A stretch of 7,695 nucleotides of DNA from assembly GCA_018363915.1 (NCBI GenBank), contig JAGZMY010000029.1, positions 1-7,695 of the forward strand. Direction: 5' to 3'. Shown here piece after piece: positions 1-7,683 of the stretch; position 1 is the first letter of the stretch; every line of letters begins with the position of its first letter. Both the position numbers and the translations under genes were made by a program. The notes beneath the pieces were generated by a model. It had not been told where the DNA came from. It searched no databases and worked only from the letters and a program-made list of their open reading frames with translations. Origin of the DNA: Anaerococcus vaginalis. Lineage in GTDB: Bacteria > Bacillota > Clostridia > Tissierellales > Peptoniphilaceae.

Positions 1-18
1 AAACTCGCTAACGCGATG
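1..18 (+). repeat. 18-bp direct repeat, left copy
   Basis: AAACTCGCTAACGCGATG at the first base of the window is repeated exactly, in the same orientation, at 7678-7695. It contains a small palindrome, TCGC-TAAC-GCGA. In this AT-rich setting the locally GC-rich word stands out. It may be the edge of a dispersed intergenic element, since the right copy directly abuts one, or an assembly-end effect. Confidence 0.7.
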
Positions 19-21
19 ACA

Positions 22-68
22 GATAAATAGCTTAAAATTGTGCCAGTGGCACGATTTTAATATTTATC
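22..68. repeat. Long imperfect hairpin (about 21-bp inverted repeat)
   Basis: Inner arms 32-44 and 48-60 pair over 13 bp (one G-T) around a 3-base loop, AGT. After a 2-base bulge (G30, C31) the outer arms GATAAATA (22-29) and TATTTATC (61-68) pair over 8 more bases. No T-tract follows on either side, so it is not a canonical intrinsic terminator. It could be a mobile-element terminus, a processed RNA hairpin, or the 3' end of a gene outside the window. Confidence 0.75.
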
Positions 69-144
69 CCTCGGAATAAAACGAAGAATTAAAATTTAAA
101 TTGAAGTAAATTTATTTAATAAAATAGCATGGCTTTAAATTTTA

Positions 145-243
145 GAGTGCGTTTTTTGACGAATTTTAAAATTTGAAATCAAATCAATTTTTTCCGTATG
201 ATATTCTTAGCATGAGGATTTGTATACTTTGTCAACAGTCTGA
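145..243 (+). repeat. Diverged dispersed intergenic repeat, left copy
   Basis: This stretch matches the reverse complement of 7597-7683, with shared words in the same order: GCGTTTTT, GAATTTT, GAAATCAA, CAATTTTT, GATATTC, TGAGG, TTTGT-TAC and TCTGA. The two copies differ by substitutions and small indels, so they are old copies of one element in inverted orientation. No coding capacity is seen in either. Confidence 0.65.
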
Positions 244-312
244 TTCTCTTATTTTTTTATTTTTTAAAATTTTATTTAAAAATTTTTTAAAAATAATTAG
301 TTTTTTGGCACT

Positions 313-340
313 TTTTTAACTCATAATTTTAGTGTATAAT
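313..340 (+). promoter_or_regulatory. Probable sigma-A promoter of glmS
   Basis: A perfect -10 hexamer TATAAT lies at 335-340. The -35 is weak (TTTTTA at 313-318, 16-bp spacer). The A/T-only tract at 249-299 is upstream. Transcription would start near 347, about 20 nt before the ribozyme cleavage site. Confidence 0.6.
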
Positions 341-364
341 TAAAAAACGAGGTAAAAATATAAC

Positions 365-495
365 AAGCGCCAGATCCTTTTGGGATGACGAGGAATGGAG
401 TTATCGAAAATTCGGCGGGTGCTCCATAGCTTTCACAGGCTCAGTATTTTACAAAAATAAGAAGCAATTCTTATGACAAAGAAAATAAAGTGATA
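365..495 (+). ncRNA. glmS ribozyme (glucosamine-6-phosphate-activated)
   Basis: The conserved core is legible. AGCGCCAG follows the expected cleavage point between A366 and G367. A short P1-type hairpin pairs ATCC 374-377 with GGAT 383-386. It is followed by GACGAGG, the TTATCGA...TTCGGCGGGTG core, and a stem ATGGAG 395-400 with CTCCAT 422-427. Two distal hairpins follow: TATTTT 445-450 with AAAATA 454-459, and TAAGAA 458-463 with TTCTTA 468-473 closed by a GCAA tetraloop; these share two bases, so they compete at the boundary. The GACAAAG...AAAGTGAT tail is typical of the family. In this class glucosamine-6-phosphate acts as a cofactor for self-cleavage and the cleaved mRNA is degraded. It lies directly upstream of glmS, which fits this role. 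The exact ends are estimates. Confidence 0.95.
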
Positions 496-524
496 CCTCT
501 AAAATTTAATATTAGGAGGATACT

Positions 525-2345
525 ATGTGCGGAATAGTATGTTATAAGGGAAGGCTAAATGCCAGAGAAGTTATTATGGATGGTCTTGAAAGGCTTGAAT
601 ATAGGGGATATGATTCGGCGGGAATTTCCCTTATTGATGGTGGTTTAATTAAAACTGTCAAAAAAAGCGGCAAGGTTAAAGTTTTAAAAGACGATCTTTC
701 AAAAAATCCTATCGATGGAAATATCGGGATTGGTCATATTAGATGGGCAACTCACGGTGGTCCTTCAGATATAAATTCTCATCCACATCTTTCAAATAAT
801 GGGAAAATTTCTGTAGTTCATAATGGAATCATTGAAAATTATAATGAGCTAAAGGAAAATCTCAAAAAAGAAGGCTATAACTTTAAGTCTGATACTGACA
901 CAGAAGTTGTTTCAGTTTTGATTGAAAAATATTATGAAGATGATATTTTAGAGGCTGTAAAAAAGGCCAAAAATGATTTGAGAGGATCTTTTGCTCTTGG
1001 AATTTTGTGCCAAGACGAAAGCGATAGACTTATAGTTTTAAGGGAAGAAAGTCCACTTGTTTTGGGAATAACAGATGACGGCATTCTTGCAGCAAGCGAC
1101 CTTCCTTCAATTATAAAATATACAAAAGATGTAATTTATCTTGAAAATGGAGATTTGGTTGATATTAAGGGCGAATCTTTTACAATTTATGATAGAAATT
1201 TCCAAAAAATCCAAAGAAAAATTTCAAAAGTTGATTTTTCTTTTGAAGATTCAACTAAGGAAGGCTTTGATCATTTTATGATTAAAGAAATTTTTGACCA
1301 ACCAAAGGCGATTTCTGATACAATCAGATTCAAAATGACTGATGAAATGATTGATTTTAAAGAAAATGCCTTTAGCAAAAAAGAAATTGAAAATTTCAAT
1401 AAAATTTATATAGTTGCTTGTGGAACAGCTTATCATGCAGGTCTTGTTGGGGCCTATGCTTTGGAAAAATTTGCAAAAATTCCTGTAATTTGTGATATTG
1501 CAAGTGAATTTAGGTATAATGACCCATTTATCGATGAAAATACTTTGATGATTTTGGTAAGCCAATCTGGAGAAACTGCCGATACTCTTGCAGCTTTAAG
1601 ACTTGGAAAGAAAAAGGGAGCGAAAACTTTGGTTTTGACAAATGTAGTCGCATCATCTCTTGATAGGGAAGCTGACAAAACCATTTATTGTTATGCAGGG
1701 CCAGAAATTGCAGTAGCATCAACCAAGGCTTATACAACACAAATAATTTCTCTTTATATGCTTGCCCTAGATTTTTCTTTAAAACTAGGTACGATTGATG
1801 AAGAAAAATACAAGGAAATAATTTCAGAAATGAAAAAAATTCCTGAAAAAATAAAAGAAATTTTGGATGACAGCGAAAAAATAAAAGCTTATGCAAAAGA
1901 GATAAAAGATTTTGATTCTATGTTTTATATAGGACGTGGTCTTGATTACAAATCTGTAATTGAAGGTTCTTTGAAGTTAAAAGAAGTTTCCTACATTCAC
2001 TCAGAAGCCCTAGCAGCTGGGGAGTTAAAACATGGAACAATAGCTTTGATTGAAGATGGAACACCAGTTGTAGTTGTTGCAAGTCAAGAAAATATAATGG
2101 AAAAAACCATATCAAATGTAAAAGAAATCATTTCAAGAGGAGCAAATATTTTTTCTATTTCAAGAAAAGATGATCATTTAAAAGAAATTTCTAATTTTAA
2201 TTTTGAATTGCCAAAGACAATTGACCCCCTTTATCCAGTTTTGTCAGTTATCCCTCAACAAATTTTGGCATATTATGTTTCATGTGCAAAAGGACTTGAT
2301 GTGGATAAGCCAAGAAATTTAGCAAAATCAGTAACGGTGGAATAA
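525..2345 (+). CDS. glmS: Glutamine--fructose-6-phosphate aminotransferase (isomerizing)
   Basis: This cytoplasmic enzyme converts fructose-6-phosphate and glutamine to glucosamine-6-phosphate and glutamate, the first committed step to UDP-GlcNAc for peptidoglycan. At 606 aa it is full length for the family. The N-terminal class II glutaminase domain (about 2-220) starts MCGI, so Met removal exposes the nucleophile Cys2. HIRWATHG (71-78), HNGIIENY (99-106) and TDTE (124-127) are conserved there. Two SIS sugar-isomerase domains follow (about 290-420 and 460-595), with SQSGETADT (346-354) and ASTKAYTTQ (398-406). Glu487, His503 and Lys601 line up with the catalytic E488, H504 and K603 of the E. 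coli enzyme, and the C-terminus PRNLAKSVTVE is intact. AGGAGG at 514-519 sits 5 nt before the ATG. It is monocistronic, with a glmS ribozyme upstream and a terminator downstream. I see no defect. Confidence 0.98.
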   Translation: MCGIVCYKGRLNAREVIMDGLERLEYRGYDSAGISLIDGGLIKTVKKSGKVKVLKDDLSKNPIDGNIGIGHIRWATHGGPSDINSHPHLSNNGKISVVHNGIIENYNELKENLKKEGYNFKSDTDTEVVSVLIEKYYEDDILEAVKKAKNDLRGSFALGILCQDESDRLIVLREESPLVLGITDDGILAASDLPSIIKYTKDVIYLENGDLVDIKGESFTIYDRNFQKIQRKISKVDFSFEDSTKEGFDHFMIKEIFDQPKAISDTIRFKMTDEMIDFKENAFSKKEIENFNKIYIVACGTAYHAGLVGAYALEKFAKIPVICDIASEFRYNDPFIDENTLMILVSQSGETADTLAALRLGKKKGAKTLVLTNVVASSLDREADKTIYCYAGPEIAVASTKAYTTQIISLYMLALDFSLKLGTIDEEKYKEIISEMKKIPEKIKEILDDSEKIKAYAKEIKDFDSMFYIGRGLDYKSVIEGSLKLKEVSYIHSEALAAGELKHGTIALIEDGTPVVVVASQENIMEKTISNVKEIISRGANIFSISRKDDHLKEISNFNFELPKTIDPLYPVLSVIPQQILAYYVSCAKGLDVDKPRNLAKSVTVE

Positions 2346-2403
2346 CTTGCACAAATAATTAAATACAGTATATTATAAATGAATTTATTTTACCAAAACC
2401 ATG

Positions 2404-2428
2404 AGAAGCCTTAGGGCTTCTTTTTTTT
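2404..2428 (+). terminator. Intrinsic terminator of glmS
   Basis: A 7-bp stem, AGAAGCC (2404-2410) with GGCTTCT (2415-2421), has a TTAG loop and runs into a T-tract ending at 2428. It begins 59 bp after the glmS stop codon and separates glmS from the downstream operon. Confidence 0.9.
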
Positions 2429-2502
2429 ATCTAAAATTAATTTTAATTTGTATTCTCTTAAAAAATCCGAATAAATTATTTTTAATTTACATAAGCAAAA
2501 GT

Positions 2503-2530
2503 TTGAAATTAAGGTGTTTTTATTTATAAT
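2503..2530 (+). promoter_or_regulatory. Possible secondary promoter upstream of the T-box
   Basis: TTGAAA (2503-2508) and TATAAT (2525-2530) are separated by 16 bp. Both are close to consensus, but chance matches are common in DNA this AT-rich, and a better promoter lies about 60 bp downstream. Confidence 0.3.
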
Positions 2531-2565
2531 ATACTAAATAAATTTATAAAAATTAAAGAAAATAC

Positions 2566-2594
2566 TTGACAGGATTTTTTAATGATAGTATTAT
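2566..2594 (+). promoter_or_regulatory. Sigma-A promoter of the T-box/methionine operon
   Basis: A perfect -35 TTGACA (2566-2571), a 17-bp spacer and a -10 TATTAT (2589-2594) predict a start near 2601. That is just before the T-box stem I, as expected for a T-box leader. Confidence 0.85.
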
Positions 2595-2619
2595 TGACTT
2601 ATCAAATAGATTTTAAAAA

Positions 2620-2866
2620 CCAGATAAAGAGAAGAGTAGTCGTATGGATTATTGTACAGAGAGCCCTGTTTTGCTGAGAGGGGTGAATAAAAAGTGTGAT
2701 GAAGATGGTCTCAGATGGGATAAGTCGATATTTAGACTTATACGGGAACTCCCGTTATAGAGTTAGGATATGCTAGTATCTGAAGAGGCATTTTTTTAGT
2801 GCAAAAAAGGTGGTAACGCGGAAAATTTTCGTCCTTATTGTAGTTTATCTACAGTAAGGACTTTTT
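2620..2866 (+). promoter_or_regulatory. T-box leader, probably tRNA-Met responsive
   Basis: All T-box parts can be placed. Stem I has basal pairing GAGA 2629-2632 with TCTC 2709-2712, an AGTA specifier-loop motif (2635-2638) and an upper helix 2651-2657 with 2694-2700. Stem II is ATAAGTC 2720-2726 with GACTTAT 2735-2741. The IIA/B pseudoknot is ACGGG/CCCGT (2742-2746, 2751-2755), whose loop AACT pairs with AGTT at 2761-2764. Stem III is 2766-2781. The T-box is AAGGTGGTAACGCGG at 2807-2821. The best specifier is ATG (2705-2707), followed by a purine and the basal helix; GAT (Asp) one base earlier is the alternative. The bulge TGGT (2811-2814) fits an acceptor ending ACCA, with discriminator A as in tRNA-Met. 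The downstream methionine transporter agrees. Uncharged tRNA should stabilise AAGG 2807-2810 with CCTT 2833-2836 and block the terminator. Confidence 0.93.
2831..2866 (+). terminator. T-box-controlled intrinsic terminator
   Basis: A 13-bp stem (2831-2843 with 2849-2861, one wobble pair) has a 5-nt loop and is followed by TTTTT (2862-2866). Its 5' arm contains the CCTT that the antiterminator needs, so the two folds are mutually exclusive. Confidence 0.92.
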
Positions 2867-2901
2867 ATTTTGCATAAATTTAGAAAGGAAAGGTTTTGGA
2901 A

Positions 2902-4119
2902 ATGACAAATATAAGTGCAAAAGAGATTAAAAATTTGGTAAAGGAAAATTTGGATTTTGCAAAAAAAATCAAAAATTATTTACACGAAAATCCAGAGCTT
3001 TCAAGCAAGGAATTTGAAACTCGCAAATTTTTAATAAATGAGTGTAAAAAACTTGGTTTGGAAGTTGAAGAAGTAGAAAATTCTACAGGCTTTGTGGCAA
3101 TTCTTGATACGAAAAGAAATGGAAAAATTTTAGGAATTCGAACGGACATTGACGCTCTTCCTATAATTGAAAATGAAAATAATTTAAAAACAAAAAAAGA
3201 AGTTGTATCAAAAAATATTGGCGTAATGCATGCTTGCGGCCACGATTTTCACATGGCTCTTGCTCTTACAAGTGCAAAAATTCTTTCAGAAATAAAAAAT
3301 AACTTAAATGGAAAAATTTATTTTATTTTTGAAGAAGGCGAAGAAACAGGAGCTGGAATTTATCCTATGGTTAAGCATTTAAAAAATATAAAATTTGATG
3401 CAATTTATGGAAATCATATTGATACAGAAATTACTACAGGAAAATTTGCAATTTCCAAAGGAAAAGTTTATGCGGGCTGTGCGGGGGTTGATTTTGATGT
3501 AATCGGCAAGGGCGGTCACGGCTCAAGACCTGATTTATTAATTTCTCCAATAAATGCCCTTGTTGCAATTATAAATAACCTAAACCAGACTTGGGCGAGT
3601 GGACTTGATCCAAATGAAATTGTAACTTTGGGAATTGGATCAATAAATGCAGGGGTTGCTTCAAATGTAATTCCTGATAAGGCGAATTTAAAGGCTACCT
3701 TGAGATTTTTTGAAGATGAAGTCGGAGAAAAAGCCTTGGAAAAATTAAAAGATATTGCGGAAAAAACTGCAAGTATTTATGATTGCAAGGTTAAATTTAA
3801 TGATTATACAAGAGTAGTTGCCTATCCAGTTATAAATGATGAAAAACTTGCTGATTTTACAAGATTTTCTTTGGATGAAATTTTTCCAAATGCAAGAGTT
3901 GATGAAGAAATTTCTTTTGGATCTGAATCATTTTATGGCTATGGGAAAATTGCTCCAAGTGTTTTTGTAAAAATTGGTGTAAAAAATGAAGAAAAAGGAT
4001 GTGGAGCAGGCGCTCACACAGAGAAATTTGATGTAGACAACGACGGTCTTTATTATGGACTAGCTTGTGCTTTAAATTTTTTGATAAATTTTGATAGAAA
4101 AGAGAGAGATGATGATTGA
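2902..4119 (+). CDS. M20-family amidohydrolase (N-acyl amino acid deacylase type)
   Basis: This is a cytoplasmic two-metal peptidase-family hydrolase with no signal peptide. It probably removes the acyl group from an N-acylated amino acid. From ATG 2902 it is 405 aa, normal for M20 hippurate/IAA-amino-acid hydrolases. The metal site is visible in RTDIDALP (80-87), HACGHD (110-115, Cys112 and His114), EEGEE (144-148), NHID (His172) and GAGAHTE (His372). GKGGHGS (about 203-208) lies in the inserted dimerisation domain (about 180-290). The usual SEDF motif reads SESF (341-344), a small oddity. TTG at 2896 is an alternative start, but ATG at 2902 lies 8 nt after AAAGG and is preferred. The gene is first behind the Met T-box and overlaps metN by 8 bp. 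I infer release of methionine or a related sulfur amino acid from an N-acyl form; another substrate is possible. Confidence 0.88.
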   Translation: MTNISAKEIKNLVKENLDFAKKIKNYLHENPELSSKEFETRKFLINECKKLGLEVEEVENSTGFVAILDTKRNGKILGIRTDIDALPIIENENNLKTKKEVVSKNIGVMHACGHDFHMALALTSAKILSEIKNNLNGKIYFIFEEGEETGAGIYPMVKHLKNIKFDAIYGNHIDTEITTGKFAISKGKVYAGCAGVDFDVIGKGGHGSRPDLLISPINALVAIINNLNQTWASGLDPNEIVTLGIGSINAGVASNVIPDKANLKATLRFFEDEVGEKALEKLKDIAEKTASIYDCKVKFNDYTRVVAYPVINDEKLADFTRFSLDEIFPNARVDEEISFGSESFYGYGKIAPSVFVKIGVKNEEKGCGAGAHTEKFDVDNDGLYYGLACALNFLINFDRKERDDD

Positions 4120-5140
4120 ACTAAAAAATATTAGCGTAGACTTTGATGGTTTTAAAGCCGTTGATGACGTTAGTCTTAAAATTGAAAAGGCTGATGCCTT
4201 TGGCATAGTTGGATTTTCTGGAGCTGGAAAATCAACTCTTGTAAGGTGCATAAATCTTTTGCAAAAACCATCTGAGGGAGAGGTTTTAATAAAAGGAGAA
4301 AATATTTTGGATTTATCACAAAAAGATTTGAGAAAAAGACGCAAAAAAATTGGTATGATTTTCCAACACTTTAATCTTTTGAACAACCTTTCAGTAATTG
4401 ATAATGTAATTTTTCCAATAAGAAAGGAAAAAATTTCAAAAGAAGAAAAAATTCAAAAAGCAAAAAAACTTTTAGATTTGGTTGGGATTGGAGATAAGGC
4501 AAAATCTTTCCCAAGAGAATTGTCTGGAGGTCAAAAACAAAGGTGTGCCATAGCAAGAGCCCTTGCATCTGATCCAGAAATTTTACTTTGCGATGAGGCA
4601 ACAAGCGCCCTTGATCCAAAAACTACCAAGCAAATTTTAAAACTTTTGGGAGAAATCAAAGAAAAAATTGGAATAACAATTGTAATAATCACTCATCAAA
4701 TGGAAGTTGTAAAAGATCTTTGCAACAAGGTTGCGGTAATGCAAGATGGAAAAGTGATTGAAAAAGGCACAACTCTTGAAATTTTTTCAAATCCAAGACA
4801 CAAACTCACAAAAGATTTTGTAGAAACTTCAACAAATGTAAATCAAACACTAGAAGAGGTAAAAAACAATCTGGGAGTTTTGAAAAAAGATGAATTTTTA
4901 GTAAAACTTTCTTATGTTGGAGAAGCTACAACTCAGCCAGTTATAAATGAAATTTATGAAAAATTTAAGGTCAAAACCAATGTTTTGGCAGGAAATATCG
5001 AATTTATTACAAATGTTCCAGTCGGAAATCTTATAGTGACTTTTAAGGCAGAAAGAGAAAATATCGACAAGGCGATTGAATATTTAATAGCCTGTGGAAC
5101 AAATGTACAACTTTTAGGAGATAGTAATGGAATACTTTGA
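4112..5140 (+). CDS. metN: Methionine ABC transporter ATP-binding protein
   Basis: This is the ATPase subunit of a MetNIQ importer, acting as a dimer on the cytoplasmic face of the membrane. From ATG 4112 it is 342 aa, the usual MetN length. Walker A is GFSGAGKST (34-42). The Q-loop lies in MIFQHFN, the signature is LSGGQKQR (137-144), Walker B is ILLCDEA (157-163) and the H-loop is ITHQ (His195). A C-terminal extension (about 259-335) matches the NIL/ACT-like domain that, in characterised MetN proteins, binds intracellular methionine and inhibits transport. Activity is therefore probably controlled by methionine as well as expression by the T-box. In-frame starts also exist at ATG 4109 and TTG 4091. 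I chose MIELKNIS because MetN proteins typically begin that way; the upstream binding site is only AG-rich. It overlaps the preceding gene by 8 bp and metI by 14 bp. Confidence 0.95.
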   Translation: MIELKNISVDFDGFKAVDDVSLKIEKADAFGIVGFSGAGKSTLVRCINLLQKPSEGEVLIKGENILDLSQKDLRKRRKKIGMIFQHFNLLNNLSVIDNVIFPIRKEKISKEEKIQKAKKLLDLVGIGDKAKSFPRELSGGQKQRCAIARALASDPEILLCDEATSALDPKTTKQILKLLGEIKEKIGITIVIITHQMEVVKDLCNKVAVMQDGKVIEKGTTLEIFSNPRHKLTKDFVETSTNVNQTLEEVKNNLGVLKKDEFLVKLSYVGEATTQPVINEIYEKFKVKTNVLAGNIEFITNVPVGNLIVTFKAERENIDKAIEYLIACGTNVQLLGDSNGIL

Positions 5141-5792
5141 TTATGCACTTTCAATAAAAGATAGAATTTTTGAAGATATTGGTCTTACTTTTTATATGCT
5201 ATTTTTATCAGCCATATTTTCAGGAATTTTTGGACTAATAATAGGAGTAATACTTGTAGTTACAAATGATGGAGGGATTCTAGAAAACAAAAAAGTTTAT
5301 AGCCTTTTGGATAAGATAACAAATCTTTTTCGCGCAGTTCCTTTCATAATTTTACTTGCAGTAATTAGTCCTATAACAAATTTAATTGTAGGAACAAGAA
5401 TTGGACCAACAGCTGCAATAGTTCCTTTAGTTTTTTCTTGCGTGCCATTTTTTGCAAAGCAAGTTGAGCAAGCTTTGGCAGAGGTTGATCCAGGAGTAAT
5501 AGAGGCGGCGGAAGCTATGGGAAATTCTCCCTTTGAAATTATAACAGCAGTTTATTTAAGAGAAGGACTTCCTTCACTTGTGAGAGTTTCATCAATAACT
5601 TTGATTTCGCTTTTGGGACTTACAGCGATGGCTGGAACAATTGGTGCAGGAGGGATAGGAAATCTTGCAATAGCAGTCGGATACAACAGATACAAAAACG
5701 ACGTAGTTATTATATCTGTAATAGTTATTTTGATAATTGTCTATGCCATCCAAGGCATCGCCAATTTAATTATAAAAAAGACATCACATTAA
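5127..5792 (+). CDS. metI: Methionine ABC transporter permease
   Basis: This is the membrane subunit of the MetNIQ importer, 221 aa, the normal MetI size. About five hydrophobic segments are visible (roughly residues 21-46, 68-90, 95-115, 150-175 and 193-214). The cytoplasmic coupling loop carries the EAA motif, EAAEAMG (126-132) continuing to GLPS (147-150), which contacts the ATPase. AGGAG at 5116-5120 lies 6 nt before the ATG, inside the end of metN. The 14-bp overlap suggests translational coupling. The next gene begins about 20 bp downstream with its own strong AGGAGG. The sequence looks intact, with no frameshift. Confidence 0.96.
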   Translation: MEYFDYALSIKDRIFEDIGLTFYMLFLSAIFSGIFGLIIGVILVVTNDGGILENKKVYSLLDKITNLFRAVPFIILLAVISPITNLIVGTRIGPTAAIVPLVFSCVPFFAKQVEQALAEVDPGVIEAAEAMGNSPFEIITAVYLREGLPSLVRVSSITLISLLGLTAMAGTIGAGGIGNLAIAVGYNRYKNDVVIISVIVILIIVYAIQGIANLIIKKTSH

Positions 5793-5812
5793 AAAATATT
5801 AGGAGGAAAATG

Positions 5813-6685
5813 ATGAAAAACTTAAAGAAAATTGCTCTTGGCTTATCACTTGTACTAACTTTAACAGGATGTGGAAATAAAAAAGAAGATACAAATTCAA
5901 ATTCTTCTGCATCAAATCAAGCAAAAAGTGAAGACAGATTTGCCGATGCAAAAGAAATTAAAATAGGAGTTTGTGGCGAAAAAAATGAAGTTTTAGAAGA
6001 TGTGGCAAAAAGATTTGAAAAAGATACAGGAAAGAAAATAAAAATTGTACCATTTTCAGATTATAACCAACCAAATGAAGCGTTAAATTCTGGAGATATT
6101 GATATAAATTCTTTCCAACACAAAAAATTCTTGGAAGATTATAATAAATCACACAAAACAGATATAGTTTCAGTTGGAGACACCTTGCTTGCACCAATGG
6201 GAATATATTCTGATAAAATAAAAGATGTAAAAGAAATAAAAGATGGGGATAAAATTGCAATTCCAAACGATCCAACAAATGGAGCAAGAGCGCTTTTCCT
6301 TTTACAATCAGCAGGATTAATAGAAGTTGAAGGAAAAGAAGGAGATGCAATTACTCTTGATAATATCAAGAAAAATCCAAAAAATTTGGAAATAATTGAA
6401 CTTGATGCAAGCCAAACAGCAAGAAATCTTACAGAGGTTGCTGCATCAGTTATAAATTCTGGTATGGCAGTAGATGCTGGATTTATTCCGACAGAAGATT
6501 CAATTTATTTAGAAGATAAAGACGATCCAGCAAAAGCAATTTATGTAAATATATTCGCAGCAAGAAAGGAAGATAAAGATTCAAAAACATTAGAAAATTT
6601 TGTAAAAAATTATTATCAAACAGAAGAAACTAAAAAATTAATAGAAAAAGAAACAAAGGGATCAGAAATCCCAGCTTGGAAATAA
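5813..6685 (+). CDS. metQ: MetQ/NlpA-family substrate-binding lipoprotein, copy 1
   Basis: This is the extracytoplasmic methionine-type binding protein anchored by lipid. From ATG 5813 it is 290 aa. A signal peptide with lipobox LTGC places the lipidated Cys at residue 20, followed by a polar Asn/Ser-rich linker. The NlpA fold carries FQHKKFLE (101-108), NDPTNGAR (152-159) and VINSGMA (213-219). His103, Arg158 and Asn215 match positions I recall as ligand contacts in studied MetQ proteins. The segment after the Asn reads SGMA, where MetQ usually has a T-[TN]-Y-A-like run with an aromatic residue, so ligand preference may be altered. Both ATGs at 5810 and 5813 follow AGGAGG (5801-5806); the second has the better 6-nt spacing. 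It is strongly similar to the next gene, so they are tandem duplicates. Confidence 0.93.
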   Translation: MKNLKKIALGLSLVLTLTGCGNKKEDTNSNSSASNQAKSEDRFADAKEIKIGVCGEKNEVLEDVAKRFEKDTGKKIKIVPFSDYNQPNEALNSGDIDINSFQHKKFLEDYNKSHKTDIVSVGDTLLAPMGIYSDKIKDVKEIKDGDKIAIPNDPTNGARALFLLQSAGLIEVEGKEGDAITLDNIKKNPKNLEIIELDASQTARNLTEVAASVINSGMAVDAGFIPTEDSIYLEDKDDPAKAIYVNIFAARKEDKDSKTLENFVKNYYQTEETKKLIEKETKGSEIPAWK

Positions 6686-6701
6686 AAAAAGGAGATAAAA
6701 A

Positions 6702-7547
6702 ATGAAAAAAATAGGAAAAATTGCTTTAGGACTTGCCCTACTTGTGGGACTTAGCTCATGTGGAAACAAGGAAGAAAAAAATGCATCAAATTCAAACGAA
6801 AACGCAAAAGAAAAACAAAGCATAAAAATCGGTGTGGTTGGAGAATATAACGACGTATTAAATGAAGTTATAAAAAGATACGAAGAAAAAACAGGAAATG
6901 ATGTAGAGCTTGTAGTTTTTACAGATTATAATCAACCAAACGAGGCTTTGGAATCTGGAAATATTGATTTAAATGCTTACCAACACAAAAAATTTCTAGA
7001 AGAATTTAACAAAGACCACAAGACAGACCTTGTTTCAATAGGAAACACAATGCTTGCACCACTTGGAATTTATTCTAAAAAATATAAATCACTAGATGAA
7101 GTAAAAGAAAATGACGAAATAGTAATTCCAAATGATGCATCAAACGGAGCAAGAGCCTTGTTTTTATTACAAGATGCAGGCCTTATAAAAGTAAAAGGCG
7201 AAAATGGCGATCCAGTAACAGTTGAAGATATAAAAGAAAATCCAAAAAATTTAAAAATCACAGAAGTTGACGCAGCTCAAACAGCAAGAAATCTAGATTC
7301 AGCTGCTCTTGCAATAGTAAATGATACATTCGCCCTAGATTCAAAAATTGCAACCGAATATCCAGCTCTAAAATTTGAAGAATCAAAAGCAGATGACACT
7401 AATCCATACGTAAATGTATTTGCAGCCAAAAAAGAAAGAAAAGATGACAAAGTTTTAAATGATTTTGTAAAAAATTATTACCAAACAGACCAAACAAAAA
7501 AAGACTACGAAAAATTAACGGGAGGAGCATGGATTCCTGCTTGGTAA
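6702..7547 (+). CDS. metQ: MetQ/NlpA-family substrate-binding lipoprotein, copy 2
   Basis: This is a second binding lipoprotein of the same family, 281 aa. Its lipobox LSSC puts the lipidated Cys at residue 20, with an Asn/Lys/Glu-rich linker after it. It shares long stretches with copy 1, including DYNQPNEAL (75-83), QHKKFLE (94-100), NGARALFLLQ (148-157), AQTARNL (192-198) and FVKNYYQT (255-262). The ligand-loop Asn207 is kept and is followed by DTFA, retaining an aromatic (Phe210) that copy 1 lacks. The body of the loop between about 200 and 235 is the most diverged part. AAAGGAG at 6688-6694 lies 7 nt before the ATG, and the gap from copy 1 is 16 bp, so the two are cotranscribed. Both probably serve the single MetNI pump, perhaps with different ligands or affinities. 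Confidence 0.93.
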   Translation: MKKIGKIALGLALLVGLSSCGNKEEKNASNSNENAKEKQSIKIGVVGEYNDVLNEVIKRYEEKTGNDVELVVFTDYNQPNEALESGNIDLNAYQHKKFLEEFNKDHKTDLVSIGNTMLAPLGIYSKKYKSLDEVKENDEIVIPNDASNGARALFLLQDAGLIKVKGENGDPVTVEDIKENPKNLKITEVDAAQTARNLDSAALAIVNDTFALDSKIATEYPALKFEESKADDTNPYVNVFAAKKERKDDKVLNDFVKNYYQTDQTKKDYEKLTGGAWIPAW

Positions 7548-7596
7548 AAATTTAATCCCCCCTTAAATATATATAGGCTATGAGTTTTCTCTTAGC

Positions 7597-7683
7597 TCAG
7601 AGCGTAGACAAACCCTCAAGCACGAATATCGGACTTCAAAAATTGTTGATTTCTAAATTCCAAAATTCTAAAAACGCAAACTC
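7597..7683 (-). repeat. Diverged dispersed intergenic repeat, right copy (inverted)
   Basis: Read on the minus strand, this matches 145-243 through the same ordered series of words. On the + strand it runs directly into the 18-bp terminal repeat, with which it overlaps by 6 bases. The two copies thus lie in opposite orientations on either side of the glmS and methionine units. Confidence 0.65.

Larger units (their letters stand above)
1..346. other. Gene-free left flank, AT-rich, with repeats
   Basis: No reading frame here has a plausible start, ribosome binding site and useful length. The stretch holds an 18-bp terminal repeat (1-18), a long hairpin (22-68), a short AT-rich inverted repeat (TAAAATTTAAA at 90-100 against TTTAAATTTTA at 134-144) and a diverged intergenic repeat (145-243). 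A tract made only of A and T runs from about 249 to 299. It lies just upstream of the glmS promoter and could act as an UP-like or curved element, which is inference from position and composition. Confidence 0.6.
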